In this document: positions 26,375 to 36,700 of the stretch, in pieces
How the letters are laid out: every line of letters starts with the position of its first letter
Numbering within the stretch: position 1 is the first letter of the stretch
Source: Citricoccus sp. K5
Lineage (GTDB): Bacteria > Actinomycetota > Actinomycetes > Actinomycetales > Micrococcaceae
Assembly: GCF_902506195.1 (NCBI RefSeq)
Contig: NZ_LR732817.1
Location: 2,302,245 to 2,366,244, forward strand
Direction: 5' to 3'
DNA length: 64,000 nucleotides
Program-made: the position numbers and the translations under genes
The notes under the pieces: model-generated
Seen by the model: only the letters and a program-made list of their open reading frames with translations
The model's database searches: none
Told to the model about the DNA's origin: nothing

Positions 26375-26743
26375 TCAGATCACCTCCGGTGCCAGCGACA
26401 CGATCTTCATGAACTTCTTGTCACGCAGCTCGCGACCCACGGGGCCGAAGATGCGCGTGCCGCGGGGCTCGCCATCGGTCTTGAGGATGACGGCGGCGTT
26501 CTCGTCGAACTTGATGTAGGAGCCATCGGGACGACGGCGTTCCTTCTTGGTCCGAACGATGACTGCCTTGACGACGTCGCCCTTCTTGACGTTGCCGCCC
26601 GGGATGGCGTCCTTCACGGTGGCGACGATGGTGTCACCGATACCTGCGTAGCGGCGTCCGGATCCACCGAGAACACGGATGGTCAAGATTTCCTTGGCAC
26701 CAGTGTTGTCGGCGATCTTAAGCCGCGATTCCTGCTGAATCAC
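26375..26743 (-). CDS. rplN: 50S ribosomal protein L14
   Basis: A 122-residue L14 ([20 protein letters not shown] ... [16 protein letters not shown]), the exact normal length. It lies at the subunit interface near L19 and the RsfS silencing-factor site. It is the first gene of the spc operon here, because a 426-bp gap with a hairpin and a predicted promoter separates it from rpsQ. Confidence 0.97.
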   Translation of the reverse strand: MIQQESRLKIADNTGAKEILTIRVLGGSGRRYAGIGDTIVATVKDAIPGGNVKKGDVVKAVIVRTKKERRRPDGSYIKFDENAAVILKTDGEPRGTRIFGPVGRELRDKKFMKIVSLAPEVI

Positions 26744-27009
26744 TCGTTACTCCTGTCGTCGCGCTGGTTCTCCCCCGAAGCCGGGCGAGCCTTGCGGAAC
26801 GGATATTTTGATGTTCCCGGGCCACTTACCCCTGCCCCAGTGGCGTATGGGCCGGCTGCAGAGCCTTCCGGTTCCCCTGTCAGACGAGAACCAGCGCTGC
26901 AACAACCGTCCATCCGCAGGGCAAGGCCGAGGCGGCTGATCGAGAAGTTTTGCGAAACCCTTGGCGCGCGGGGTGGATAGTCCCGCCAACAAGGGCGCAC
27001 AGATGGTCC

Positions 27010-27040
27010 ATCTTAGCCCACCGGGGGCCCAGCGGGCGAA
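27010..27040 (-). promoter_or_regulatory. Predicted promoter of the spc operon (rplN)
   Basis: Minus-strand -10 TAAGAT (27015-27010) with a TTCGCC -35 candidate (27040-27035) at 19 bp. The -10 is identical to that predicted for rplJ. The -35 is weak, so confidence is moderate. Confidence 0.45.
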
Positions 27041-27090
27041 TTGACCGTCTGTGGTAGCGGACCACCACCATCACCTCCACCCCAACGCAC

Positions 27091-27132
27091 GACGCCGGCC
27101 GTCACCGCACGTATGCGGTGCCGGCCGGCGTC
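27091..27132 (-). terminator. Hairpin after rpsQ (end of S10 operon)
   Basis: GACGCCGGCC (27091-27100) pairs with GGCCGGCGTC (27123-27132); an inner CACCGCA/TGCGGTG stem closes a 4-nt loop. There is no U-tract. It starts 38 bp past the rpsQ stop, so it could terminate or attenuate S10-operon transcripts before the spc promoter. Confidence 0.6.
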
Positions 27133-27169
27133 GGGCTGGGCTTGTCCTGAGGTTGTGGTGACCTCGCGC

Positions 27170-27463
27170 TTACTTGGCGCGCTCGGTGACCTCGACCAGG
27201 CGCCACCGCTTGGTGGCGGAGTACGGACGGGTCTCGGCGAGGATGACACGGTCGCCGACGCCGGCGGTGTTCTCCTCGTCGTGGACCTTCAGCTTCTTGG
27301 AGGTGCGCAGGACCTTGCCGTACAGGGCGTGCTTCTTCAGGTCCTCGACCTGCACGACGATCGTCTTGTCCATCTTGTCGGACACGACGATGCCGCGGAG
27401 CGACTTGCGGTAGCCGCGCTCCGAGGCCTCGTTGGCTGCAGATGCGTTCGCGTTCTCGGTCAC
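27170..27463 (-). CDS. rpsQ: 30S ribosomal protein S17
   Basis: A 97-residue S17. The OB-fold core [22 protein letters not shown] and the [19 protein letters not shown] ending are conserved; a 17-residue Asn/Ala/Glu-rich N-terminus is extra. It starts with GTG 27463, overlapping the rpmC stop as GTGA. It is the last gene of the S10 operon here, followed by a strong hairpin. Confidence 0.96.
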   Translation of the reverse strand: MTENANASAANEASERGYRKSLRGIVVSDKMDKTIVVQVEDLKKHALYGKVLRTSKKLKVHDEENTAGVGDRVILAETRPYSATKRWRLVEVTERAK

Positions 27464-27825
27464 TTGGCCTCCTCCTCGGTCTTCTCGGTCTTCTCGGTCT
27501 CCTCGGCCGAAGCGGCCTTGGTTGCCTGGGTGCTCTTCTTGGCGGTCTTCTTGGAGGCCTTGTCAGCCTTGGCGTCCGCGACGTCCTCTGCCGGAGCCTC
27601 GACATCCTCGCGGATGCCCAGCTCACGCTCACGCAGGATCGTGTAGATCCGGGCGATGTCGCGCTTGACGGTCTTCAGACGGCCGTGGTTGTCCAGCTGG
27701 CCGGTGGCCGACTGGAAACGCAGGTTGAACAGTTCCTCCTTGGAGCGCTTGAGCTCCTCGGCCAAACGGGCGTTGTCCAGGCCGTCCAGGGCCTCGACGT
27801 TCAGTTCCTTCGAACCGGTAGCCAT
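27460..27825 (-). CDS. rpmC: 50S ribosomal protein L29 with long charged tail
   Basis: A 121-residue L29; most are 62-70. Residues 10-70 hold the conserved coiled-coil hairpin ([44 protein letters not shown]). The last 50 residues are Glu/Ala/Lys/Thr-rich and end [12 protein letters not shown], likely disordered. L29 lies at the exit tunnel next to L23 and is a docking site for trigger factor and SRP. ATG 27825 (GGTGAG upstream) is preferred over GTG 27831. Confidence 0.95.
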   Translation of the reverse strand: MATGSKELNVEALDGLDNARLAEELKRSKEELFNLRFQSATGQLDNHGRLKTVKRDIARIYTILRERELGIREDVEAPAEDVADAKADKASKKTAKKSTQATKAASAEETEKTEKTEEEAK

Positions 27826-27827
27826 GA

Positions 27828-28243
<416 letters not shown>

Positions 28244-28244
<1 letters not shown>

Positions 28245-29053
28245 CAGGCGTTGCCTCCTTCAGCGGGCGCAGAGCCTGCAGCAGCGTCCTGACGCGGGGC
28301 GCGGTCGTTGCGACGGCGGCGATCGCCACCACCGGGACCACCGGGTCCACGACGGTCGCCACCGCGGGCCCCACGGCCGGACGGTGCAGCAGCTTCCTTG
28401 GCGGCCAGTTCCTTGGCCGTCAGGTCGCCCTTGTAGATCCAGACCTTCACGCCGATGCGGCCGAAGGTGGTCTTGGCTTCGAACTTGCCGAAATCGATGT
28501 TCGCGCGCAGGGTGTGCAGCGGCACACGGCCTTCGCGGTAGAACTCCGAGCGCGACATCTCGGCGCCACCCAGGCGACCGGCGCACTGGATGCGGATGCC
28601 CTTGGCACCTGCACGAGTGGCGGACTGGATGGCCTTCTTCATCGCACGGCGGAACGCCACGCGCGAAGCGAGCTGCTCGGCCACACCCTGGGCGACCAGC
28701 TGGGCATCGATCTCGGGGTTCTTGACCTCGAGGATGTTCAGCTGGATCTGCTTGCCGGTGAGCTTCTCGAGCTCGGTGCGGATGCGATCGGCCTCGGCGC
28801 CGCGGCGGCCGATGACGATGCCGGGACGAGCGGTGTGGATGTCCACACGCACACGGTCACGGGTCCGCTCGATCTCCACCTTCGAGATGCCGGCGCGCTC
28901 CATGCCGATGGTCATCAGCTCGCGGATCTTGATGTCTTCCTTCAGGAAGTCCTTGTACCGCTGGCCTTCCTTGCTGGAGTCAGCGAACCAGTGCGAGACG
29001 TGGTCGGTGGTGATGCCGAGGCGGAAACCGTTCGGGTTGATCTTCTGACCCAT
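28244..29053 (-). CDS. rpsC: 30S ribosomal protein S3
   Basis: A 269-residue S3. The KH domain [29 protein letters not shown] (residues 75-103) and the C-terminal domain with [26 protein letters not shown] are conserved. It forms the mRNA entry tunnel with S4 and S5. After about residue 213 a Gly/Arg/Asp-rich tail ([21 protein letters not shown]) is added. It lies 3 bp after rplV and overlaps rplP by one base. Confidence 0.97.
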
Positions 29054-29056
29054 GGG

Positions 29057-29419
29057 TTACTTCCCCTCCTCTTCCTCGGTCGCAACGACCACGGTGACGT
29101 GGCTGGTGCGCTTGTTGATGCGTCCGGCGCGGCCCTGGGCACGCGGCTGGAAACGCTTCATGGTCGGTCCTTCGTCGACGAAGGCCTCAGTGATGAACAG
29201 GGCGTCCTCGTTGAACGCCGTGCCCTCGCGGTCGGCCTTGACCCGGGCGTTGGCCACCGCGGAGGCGACCAGCTTGTACACCGGCTCCGAAGCGCCCTGC
29301 TGGGCAAACTTCAAAATGGCCAGTGCTTCGTTCGCCTGCTTGCCACGGACAAGGTTGACGACGCGCCGGGCCTTCATCGGCGTTACACGCAGGTGGCGCG
29401 CAATTGCCTTGGCTTCCAT
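29057..29419 (-). CDS. rplV: 50S ribosomal protein L22
   Basis: A 120-residue L22. The tunnel-lining beta hairpin region ([25 protein letters not shown]) is intact, with no insertion or deletion of the sort linked to macrolide resistance. [22 protein letters not shown] lies in the globular part. It stands 42 bp after rpsS and 3 bp before rpsC. Confidence 0.97.
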   Translation of the reverse strand: MEAKAIARHLRVTPMKARRVVNLVRGKQANEALAILKFAQQGASEPVYKLVASAVANARVKADREGTAFNEDALFITEAFVDEGPTMKRFQPRAQGRAGRINKRTSHVTVVVATEEEEGK

Positions 29420-29461
29420 TGCTTTCCTTCTTTCGAGTGTCTCGGACGGTCAAGCCCCGCG

Positions 29462-29743
29462 TCAGCGGCGCTTGCCCTTCCGGTCGTCTTTCACGTGACC
29501 GCGGAAAGTCCGCGTGAGTGCAAACTCGCCGAGCTTGTGCCCGACCATCGACTCGGTGATGAACACCGGGATGTGCTTGCGTCCGTCGTGCACCGCGATC
29601 GTGTGCCCGAGCATGTCGGGGATGATCATGGACCGGCGGGACCAGGTCTTGATGACGTTCTTGGTGCCCTTTTCGTTCTCAGCGTCCACCTTGAGGTAGA
29701 GGTGCTGATCAACGAAGGGGCCCTTCTTCAGGCTACGTGGCAT
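29462..29743 (-). CDS. rpsS: 30S ribosomal protein S19
   Basis: A 93-residue S19: [19 protein letters not shown], then [27 protein letters not shown] and the C-terminal [16 protein letters not shown]. It forms a complex with S13 in the head. It lies 12 bp after rplB. Confidence 0.97.
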   Translation of the reverse strand: MPRSLKKGPFVDQHLYLKVDAENEKGTKNVIKTWSRRSMIIPDMLGHTIAVHDGRKHIPVFITESMVGHKLGEFALTRTFRGHVKDDRKGKRR

Positions 29744-29755
29744 GTCTCCAGGCTC

Positions 29756-30595
29756 CTATCGCTTGTTCTTGCCGGTACGGCGACGGCGCACGATGAGCTT
29801 GTCGCTTTCCTTGTTCGGGCGGCGGGTGCGGCCCTCTGGCTTGCCATTGGGGTTGACCGGGTGACGACCACCGGAGGTCTTGCCCTCGCCACCGCCGTGC
29901 GGGTGGTCGACGGGGTTCATGACCACACCGCGGACGGTCGGGCGAACGCCCTTCCACCGCATGCGGCCGGCCTTGCCCCAGTTGATGTTCGACTGCTCGG
30001 CGTTGCCGACCTCGCCGATGCTGGCGCGGCAGCGCACGTCCACGTTGCGGATCTCGCCGGAGGGCAGACGCAACTGGGCGTACTTGCCTTCACGGGCGAC
30101 CAGCTGGATGGACGAACCGGCCGAGCGGGCCAGCTTGGCGCCGCCGCCCGGACGCAGTTCCACCGCGTGGATGACGGTGCCGAGCGGGATGTTGCGCAGC
30201 GGCAGGTTGTTGCCGGGCTTGATATCCGCGGTGGCGCCAGCCTCGATGGTGTCACCCTGGTTCAGCTTGGCCGGGGCCAGGATGTAGCGCTTGGTGCCGT
30301 CCACGTAGTGGAGCAGGGCGATGCGGGCGGTGCGGTTCGGGTCGTACTCGATGTGAGCGACCTTCGCCGGCACGCCGTCCTTGTCATGACGACGGAAGTC
30401 GATGACGCGGTACTGGCGCTTGTGGCCGCCGCCCTTGTGGCGGGTGGTGATCTTGCCGGAGTTGTTGCGTCCGCCGCTCTTGGTGAGCGGGCGAAGCAGC
30501 GACTTCTCCGGGGTGGTCCGGGTGATTTCTGCGAAGTCGGCCACGGACGAGCCACGAAGGCCCGGGGTGGTCGGCTTGTATTTACGGATAGCCAT
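29756..30595 (-). CDS. rplB: 50S ribosomal protein L2
   Basis: A 279-residue L2, normal length. [21 protein letters not shown] opens it, and the peptidyl-transferase-associated loop [21 protein letters not shown] near residue 220 contains the essential His. It is one of the most conserved large-subunit proteins and is needed for subunit joining. It lies 36 bp after rplW. Confidence 0.98.
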   Translation of the reverse strand: MAIRKYKPTTPGLRGSSVADFAEITRTTPEKSLLRPLTKSGGRNNSGKITTRHKGGGHKRQYRVIDFRRHDKDGVPAKVAHIEYDPNRTARIALLHYVDGTKRYILAPAKLNQGDTIEAGATADIKPGNNLPLRNIPLGTVIHAVELRPGGGAKLARSAGSSIQLVAREGKYAQLRLPSGEIRNVDVRCRASIGEVGNAEQSNINWGKAGRMRWKGVRPTVRGVVMNPVDHPHGGGEGKTSGGRHPVNPNGKPEGRTRRPNKESDKLIVRRRRTGKNKR

Positions 30596-30631
30596 GTGTC
30601 AGTTCCTCGATTAAGTGGTCTCCGCTACGCC

Positions 30632-30937
30632 TCAGGCGAGCGGACCTCCGAAGATGTCAATCGTGCCCTCTTTGAGCGTCACGACCGCGCGCTTGGTGCT
30701 CTTGCGGGAGCCCCAACCGAACTTGGTGCGCTTACGCTTGCCGGCACGATTCAGGGTGTTGATCGAGTCAACCTTGACGGAGAAGATGGCCTCAACCGCC
30801 TGCTTGATCTCGGTCTTGTTGGAGCGCGGGTCGACCAGGAAGGTGTACTTACCCTCGTCGATCAGGCCGTAGCTCTTTTCCGACACGACCGGGGCAATGA
30901 CCACGTCGCGGGGATTCTTGTTGATGGAGCCGCTCAC
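30632..30937 (-). CDS. rplW: 50S ribosomal protein L23
   Basis: A 101-residue L23. [37 protein letters not shown] is the family core; the trigger-factor docking Glu in VSEKS is kept. It lies at the tunnel exit next to L29. GTG-type start overlaps the rplD stop by 4 bp. Confidence 0.97.
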   Translation of the reverse strand: MSGSINKNPRDVVIAPVVSEKSYGLIDEGKYTFLVDPRSNKTEIKQAVEAIFSVKVDSINTLNRAGKRKRTKFGWGSRKSTKRAVVTLKEGTIDIFGGPLA

Positions 30938-31578
30938 TTGGCATCCTCCTTCTGTGCGCCGGCCTTGGCCACAAACGCCTCGTAGGCAGCCTGGGTGAAG
31001 ACCACGTCATCGCTGACCAGCACGTCATACGTGTTCAGCTGATCGAAGTACAGGGTGTGCACCGACACGAGGTTGCGGGCACTCAGCGCCGCAGTGTCGT
31101 CAGTACGCTCGATGACCAGCAAGATGTTCTTGCGTCCCGTGGTCAACGAGGACAGGATCGCCTTGGCACCCTGGGTGGTCGGGGCACCGGTCGGGACCAG
31201 TTCCTCGATCACGTGGATGCGGCCGTTGCGAGCGCGGTCAGAGAGGGCGCCACGCAGGGCGGCGGCCTTCATCTTCTTGGGGGTGCGCTGCGAGTAGTCA
31301 CGCGGCTCGGGGCCGTGGACCACACCGCCGCCCACCATCTGCGGGGCGCGGATCGAGCCCTGACGGGCGCGGCCGGTGCCCTTCTGCTTGAACGGCTTGC
31401 GGCCGGCACCGGAGACCTCGCCCCGACGCTTGACCTTGTGGGTGCCCTGGCGAGCGGCGGCCAGCTGGGCCACCACGACCTGGTGCATCAGCGGCACGTT
31501 GGCCTGGACATCGAAGATCTCGGCGGGCAGGTCGACCTTGACGGTCTTGGCTTCTGCGTTAGTTGCGTTGGTAGCCAT
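30934..31578 (-). CDS. rplD: 50S ribosomal protein L4
   Basis: A 214-residue L4. The long tunnel loop ([38 protein letters not shown]) is intact, including the K/R residues at the macrolide constriction. Its N-terminus has a short Thr/Asn/Ala extension. In E. coli L4 represses the S10 operon by attenuation; whether that holds here is not known. It follows rplC by 4 bp. Confidence 0.97.
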   Translation of the reverse strand: MATNATNAEAKTVKVDLPAEIFDVQANVPLMHQVVVAQLAAARQGTHKVKRRGEVSGAGRKPFKQKGTGRARQGSIRAPQMVGGGVVHGPEPRDYSQRTPKKMKAAALRGALSDRARNGRIHVIEELVPTGAPTTQGAKAILSSLTTGRKNILLVIERTDDTAALSARNLVSVHTLYFDQLNTYDVLVSDDVVFTQAAYEAFVAKAGAQKEDAK

Positions 31579-31582
31579 CTGC

Positions 31583-32233
31583 TCATGCTCCCTTCACTGC
31601 AGTGCGAACCAGGACGACCCGGCCGCGAGGACCCGGGACGGCGCCCTTGATCAGCAGCAGGTTCTTCTCCACGTCGATGCCGTGGAGGGTGAGGTTCTGG
31701 GTGGTCTGGCGAACGGCGCCCATGCGGCCCGGAAGGCGCTGGCCCTTGAAGACGCGGCCCGGGGTGGACGCGCCACCGACGGAACCCGGCTTGCGGTGGT
31801 TCTTGTGGGCACCGTGGGAGGCACCGACGCCGGAGAAGCCGTGACGCTTCATGACACCGGCGAAGCCCTTGCCCTTGGTGGTTCCGACGACGTCGACCTT
31901 CTGGCCGGCCTCGAAGACCTCGACGGTGACGTCCTGGCCGAGGGTGTACTCGGCGGTGTCGCCGGTGCGCAGCTCGACCACGTGACGGCGCGGGGTGACC
32001 CCGGCCTTCTCGAAGTGGCCGGCGAGCGGCTTGGTGACCTTGCGCGGGTCGATCTGCCCGTAGGCGATCTGGACGGCGGCGTAGCCGTCGGCCTCCGCAT
32101 TGCGCAGCTGGGTCACAACATTGGGTTCAGCTTGGACGACAGTGACGGGGATGAGCTTGTTGTCTGCATCCCAGACCTGGGTCATGCCGAGCTTCGTGCC
32201 CAGCAGGCCCTTGACGTTTCGCGTGATGGTCAT
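31583..32233 (-). CDS. rplC: 50S ribosomal protein L3
   Basis: A 216-residue L3 with [14 protein letters not shown] at the start. The extended arm reaching the peptidyl transferase centre ([41 protein letters not shown]) is conserved and carries no visible pleuromutilin or linezolid-resistance change. It follows rpsJ by 20 bp. Confidence 0.97.
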   Translation of the reverse strand: MTITRNVKGLLGTKLGMTQVWDADNKLIPVTVVQAEPNVVTQLRNAEADGYAAVQIAYGQIDPRKVTKPLAGHFEKAGVTPRRHVVELRTGDTAEYTLGQDVTVEVFEAGQKVDVVGTTKGKGFAGVMKRHGFSGVGASHGAHKNHRKPGSVGGASTPGRVFKGQRLPGRMGAVRQTTQNLTLHGIDVEKNLLLIKGAVPGPRGRVVLVRTAVKGA

Positions 32234-32253
32234 AGTTTCTCAGCACCTCCCTC

Positions 32254-32562
32254 TCAGAGCTTGATTTCGATGTTGACGTCGGCCGGAAGGTCGAGGCGCA
32301 TGAGCGAGTCGACAGCCTTCGGCGTCGGGTCGATGATGTCGATCAGCCGCTTGTGCGTGCGCATCTCGAAGTGCTCGCGGCTGTCCTTGTACTTGTGGGG
32401 AGAGCGGATCACGACGTACACGTTCTTTTCAGTCGGCAGCGGCACGGGGCCCACCACCGTTGCGCCTGCGCGCGTGACCGTGTCGACGATCTTCCGAGCC
32501 GAAGTATCGATGACCTCGTGGTCATACGACTTCAGCCGGATGCGGATTTTCTGTCCCGCCAT
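32254..32562 (-). CDS. rpsJ: 30S ribosomal protein S10 / NusE
   Basis: A 102-residue S10 ([28 protein letters not shown]). It acts both in the ribosome head and as NusE in transcription antitermination. The loop [19 protein letters not shown] near residue 55, site of tetracycline-class resistance changes elsewhere, is wild type. It is first in the S10 operon, with a 330-nt leader from the predicted promoter. Confidence 0.98.
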   Translation of the reverse strand: MAGQKIRIRLKSYDHEVIDTSARKIVDTVTRAGATVVGPVPLPTEKNVYVVIRSPHKYKDSREHFEMRTHKRLIDIIDPTPKAVDSLMRLDLPADVNIEIKL

Positions 32563-33013
32563 GGCGTCATGCCTCTTTCGTCCTGTGCTTCGTACGCGTT
32601 ACACGTACCTGTCCCTGTGTGCAACGGGCCTGGCGAACCGGTCCCGCGCTTCTATATCCACCCGCACAGACCGAATCCGGAGAACCGGGTTCCTCGCCCT
32701 GTCGGGGCTTCGACCCACGCGGTCGGGCGTGTCGTGATCTGCCCCGCAGACATGCGTGAACATGCCAGAGACACAGCTGATCACAGGACCGCCAGATCCT
32801 GATGGGGATTGTGTGTTGATTTGGTCTCGGGCGGCGGAATCCGAACCTCACGGACACGACTCCACACACGCCCAAGCGCTTGAGCAACTGATCCAGTATG
32901 ACAGATCCGCGCCCCAGGCGCTAATTCAGCTGAACGTCAACACTGGCAGTCGAATAGACGCCATCAGTTGACTAGGCACCGTCAGCCGAACCAGCCGTCC
33001 TTCGAACCAGCTG
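32563..33013. other. S10 operon leader and promoter region (451-bp gap)
   Basis: No gene is supported. In transcription order it holds a perfect palindrome CAAGCGCTTG (32875-32884) just downstream of the predicted promoter (32895-32924) and then about 310 nt of leader. The leader is long enough for an autoregulatory structure, but I cannot identify a known S10 leader fold by eye. Confidence 0.4.
32895..32924 (-). promoter_or_regulatory. Candidate promoter of the S10 operon
   Basis: Minus-strand TTAGCG (32924-32919), 18 bp, then CATACT (32900-32895) preceded by TGT, which fits an extended -10 element. The -35 is poor. A good TTGACG lies nearby (32940-32935) but at the wrong distance. Confidence 0.3.
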
Positions 33014-33637
33014 TCAGTCGAACCACTCGCCGGGCGGGCCCGCCACCAGCAGCAGCGAGAACACCACCACCACGACGCCGGCCGTCAGGACCGCGGCCAG
33101 GATCACGTTCCGCAGGACCCAGGCCTCGAGCGACTCCCAGAAGCCCCGTGGGCCGCGGTCCCCGGTGCGCCCATCCACCAGTCGCCAGGTGGCATCCGGT
33201 TCCCCGCGCCGGGCCAGCGACCGTTCGAACGGCAACGTGGCGAATGGCACGACCGCCAGCAGGACGGCCGCTGCTCCCCGACCGGCGCTCCACTGCTGGT
33301 TGATCCACACGCCGACGGTCACGACGCAGTAGCAGAGGAACACGAACCCGTGCGCTCCCCCGGCAGCGGGCATCAGGACCTCGGTGGCGCCGGAGTATTT
33401 CAGCACCATGGCCAGGATCAGGAGGGCCCAGGTGAACATCTCCGCCGTTGCGAAGACCCGGTAGAGGGCCCGGGGACCCGGGAGGATGGTGCCCTTCCTC
33501 GTTGGCGTCTCCTGGGTTGAGCCGGAGGGTGTGGTGGAGGGTGAGATGGGGGTGCCGGTGGACGTTGAGCCGGAGGGTGAAGTGGAGAGTGACCGGGAGC
33601 GTGCACCGCCGGTGCTGGAGTCTGCGTTCGGGTTCAC
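33014..33637 (-). CDS. DUF3817 membrane protein
   Basis: A 207-residue protein. The first 55 residues are a disordered Ser/Thr/Pro/Gly stretch with repeated TSPSGST words. Four hydrophobic segments follow (about 62-80, 88-108, 120-135 and 175-198). The pattern RALYRVFATAEMFTWALLILAMVLKY and the following GGAHGFVFLCYCV match the small DUF3817 family of unknown function. It starts with GTG 33637, overlapping the stop of a 41-residue upstream ORF as GTGA, so the two are co-translated. Confidence 0.75.
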   Translation of the reverse strand: MNPNADSSTGGARSRSLSTSPSGSTSTGTPISPSTTPSGSTQETPTRKGTILPGPRALYRVFATAEMFTWALLILAMVLKYSGATEVLMPAAGGAHGFVFLCYCVVTVGVWINQQWSAGRGAAAVLLAVVPFATLPFERSLARRGEPDATWRLVDGRTGDRGPRGFWESLEAWVLRNVILAAVLTAGVVVVVFSLLLVAGPPGEWFD

Positions 33638-33759
33638 TGGTGGTCGTTCGCTCGCTTGATGCGCTTTCCGCGGTCGATCTCGCGGCCGAAGGTCTTGCGC
33701 AGTCGAACGATCGCGAAGACCACCGCGGCGATGACCACCAGGGCAATGAGGAATTCCAT
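33634..33759 (-). CDS. 41-residue single-helix membrane peptide
   Basis: Reading ATG 33759 gives MEFLIALVVIAAVVFAIVRL then a basic tail ending KRIKRANDHQ. One transmembrane helix with a positive cytoplasmic tail is clear. It lies 9 bp after the giant membrane protein gene and overlaps the DUF3817 start (GTGA), a tight arrangement that supports real translation. The Shine-Dalgarno is weak, so translation may be coupled to the upstream gene. I do not recognise a family. Confidence 0.65.
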   Translation of the reverse strand: MEFLIALVVIAAVVFAIVRLRKTFGREIDRGKRIKRANDHQ

Positions 33760-33768
33760 GGATCCAGT

Positions 33769-36700
33769 CTACCGGCCTCTGGTGCCCTCAGCCTGGTCCC
33801 GGCCCGGGGCCACGCCCAGGTCCGGAGTCACGTCCGGGTCTCCGGCAGACTGCCGGGCCTGGTGACGCCGCAATTGGCGCACGGCCAACACGATCAGGAC
33901 CAGACCCAGCAGCGCAAGGTAGATGTAGGTATAGCCGCGCAGATACCACAGCACCGACATCGCGACTCCCGCCGCGCCCCACCACGTGAGGAGTTGTTCG
34001 CGCCGGGTCAGGCCGAGCACCACGAGCAGGGCGAAGCCTCCCAGCACGGTCAGCTGCATGAGGGCGGTGCCGTTCGCGAGGACATAGAGGGCCGCGAGCG
34101 TGAAGATGCCTGCCGCCGCACCGAAGTAGGTCACGGGACGGCGGAGACCTGTCTCCGCGCGGCCCGCCTGCGAGCCACCCCTCTCCCGCCCCGGCTCTTG
34201 CCCCGCCTCTTGCCCCGGTAGGGACCGGTCCCGCAGCTCCCGCAGCACATGCCGGAACCCTAGCCCCACCAGCACGAGCACCAACAGTTGGACATTCCAC
34301 CAGCCAGCGCGGCCCAGGTCGTCGGGGACGGCGGTCTGCCACCACGCGCGCGACGCTGCCGCAAACGTCAGCAGGACCGCCGCGTCCTGTCCCCAGAGGA
34401 CCCACTGAGTCTGCCTGCCCGGGGATTCGGCCCACAGCAGCGTCCTCCCCCAGGCATCGACGGTCAGCCAGATCCCCGCCACTGCCACCGCCAGGGCGGT
34501 CCAGACGACGGCGTTCTCGGGTAGGCCGGCGCGCGGCTCGAGGGCCACCACGGTTCCCAGCGCCAGCACGAGCATCACAGCCAGTCCGCCCTGCCACAGG
34601 ATCGCCGGCCGCTGAAGGGCGCTCGGTGCCAGCGCCACCGGGACCCCTGCTGGCCCCCTGGCCTCCACCGATTCAGCCGATTCACCCGATTCAGCTGCTT
34701 CAGCTGCTTCAGTTGCTTCCACCGCCGTCAACGACCTCTGACCCTGGCGTGCGTCCACCAGCGCCCACAGTCCCAGGACCGCCACTGACAGCATGCCGAT
34801 GATGACGGCCGTCCACGACTCGTCCGGGAACCACCATCCCTGCTCCTTCCACCAGAGCGAGAGCATCCAGCCGGACACGGGCACACCGATGACTGTCCCG
34901 GCCACCAGCGCCACCACCCCGCGCGTTCGGGCGAAGACGTACAGCACCAGTGACCCGACGGCCATCGTCATCCCCAGGACGCCGAGGTGCGGATCCCGGT
35001 CCACCTCGCCGGTCAGGCCCAACACGAGAGCCACCGCCCATCCGGTCGCCGCGGCCACCGGACGGAAGAGGGCGAGGTCGTTCAGCCAGGACCAGGCGGA
35101 CAAGGAGGAGGAGGAGGAGGATAAGGAGGAGCGGGAGGATAAGGAAGCCCGTTCGCGGCCGGATGTCGGCACCGGCCACCCCGTCGAGACCGAGATCTCC
35201 CAGGCCGCCACGGACAGGGTGAGGAGCAGGATCAAGGCCGCAGCGGCCGACGTCGGGAACAGGGCGGCCGGCAGCCAGCCACCCGTGAGATCGAACCAGG
35301 CGCTAGCCACCACCACGAGTCCCACCGCTCCCGCCAGCACGGCCCAGTGGCCGCCGGCGGAAACCCGCAGCACCAGCCCGGCCCCCATCAGGGCCAGTGC
35401 CATGACCATGAGTGCGGCGCGGTCGCCCTCCCCTGCTGCGAGCTCCACGAACCACAGGATGATCACGGCGCCCGTCACCAACCAGGACGTGGCAGGAGCC
35501 GTCAGGAACCCCGCCGATCCCGCGCTCCGGTCCGAGCCCGGCAACCGCCGCGCAAAGCGGGAGCGCAGGGCCAAGCCGACCACCAGGGCCACGACGGCGG
35601 CTGCGCGGGCGGCGGACTCGTTGCCTCCGAGCCGGTCCACCACCGTGGAGACCAACACGGCGGACGAGGCCTGACCGGCCAGCAGGACCACCGTGCGGGT
35701 GGCCTGCGGCAGCCGGTCCCGGGTGAGGACGGCGACCGTCACCAACCAACCCGTCAGCAGCACCAGTGCGATCACCACGTGCCAGGACGAGACTCCGGTG
35801 AAGGGCTCCGAGCTGCTGATGGAAGCACGAGCTGCCTCAGCCATGTCGGCGAACCGGAGGGTTGCGGTGAGCAACGTCAGTCCGCCCACGATCAGCACCA
35901 TGATGCGGCAGACGACCTGCCGGTCCCCCAGCGCGCCGGAACCCAACCACCGTAGGGCCACCGCTGCCGTGATCACGGCGAGGGCATACCAGCCCAGCAA
36001 CGCACCGCCGTGGGACAGGGAGGTCGCGAGCAGAAGGACCACGGCCAACAGGCTGGCTCCTGACCAGACTGCCGCCGGCAGCGTCGCGTCGGCTGGCACC
36101 GCTCTGCCGTCTGGCCCCGCCCCACCGTCTGGCTCCTCTGTGCCAGCCGGATTCTCCCTGCCAGCCGGGTTCTCCCTGCCGGCCGGCCCGTCTGTGGCGA
36201 GCCGCCCCTCGGCGTCCATGGTGAGACCACCGCGCACCGTCAGCGGCCCCTGGTGCAGGGCCGTCACCGTGGCCCAGAGCACCGCGGCGAGGGCGGTCAG
36301 TGTCAGCGCTGAGTCTCCGGGCGGATCAGCCCATCGGAAGGCGGCGAGGTACACGAGGACGACACCGCTGGTGGCGATGACGTGGGGAACGAGGCGGGTG
36401 TCGATCCGGCTGTGCTGGCCGCGGCGCCGCAGCAGTACCAGGGCGATGGCCTCGACCGCCATGATCACGAGAAGGATGATCTCGAGGTTCCAGCCGCGGC
36501 CATCACCGGACCCGGCGTAGCCCTCGGGACGAATCTGGGGGTAGATCAGCAGCGGTGTCAGGGCTACGGGCGTCGTCACCTGCCAGAGCAGGTTCGCGGT
36601 GGCCGGTGCCCCCACCTCGCCCAGACGGTTCGTGTGGAGGAACAACAGCGAGAATACCGCCGTGGTGACCACCACGACGGCCGCGGCCACGCCGATCCCC

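Larger units (their letters stand above)
26744..27169. other. 426-bp gap between rpsQ and rplN
   Basis: No gene is supported. Reading in the direction of transcription it contains the rpsQ hairpin (27091-27132), then a predicted promoter (27010-27040), then about 260 nt of leader before rplN. Both spc-proximal features are listed separately. The gap is far larger than the few bases usual between rpsQ and rplN. Confidence 0.6.

Noticed and set aside
28514-30985. An 823-codon plus-strand frame across rpsC-rplV-rpsS-rplB-rplW
   Set aside because: It is antisense to five ribosomal protein genes and has no Shine-Dalgarno or recognisable domain.
32935-32940. TTGACG as the S10 operon -35 box
   Set aside because: No acceptable -10 lies 16-19 bp downstream; the weaker TTAGCG/CATACT pair was reported instead with low confidence.
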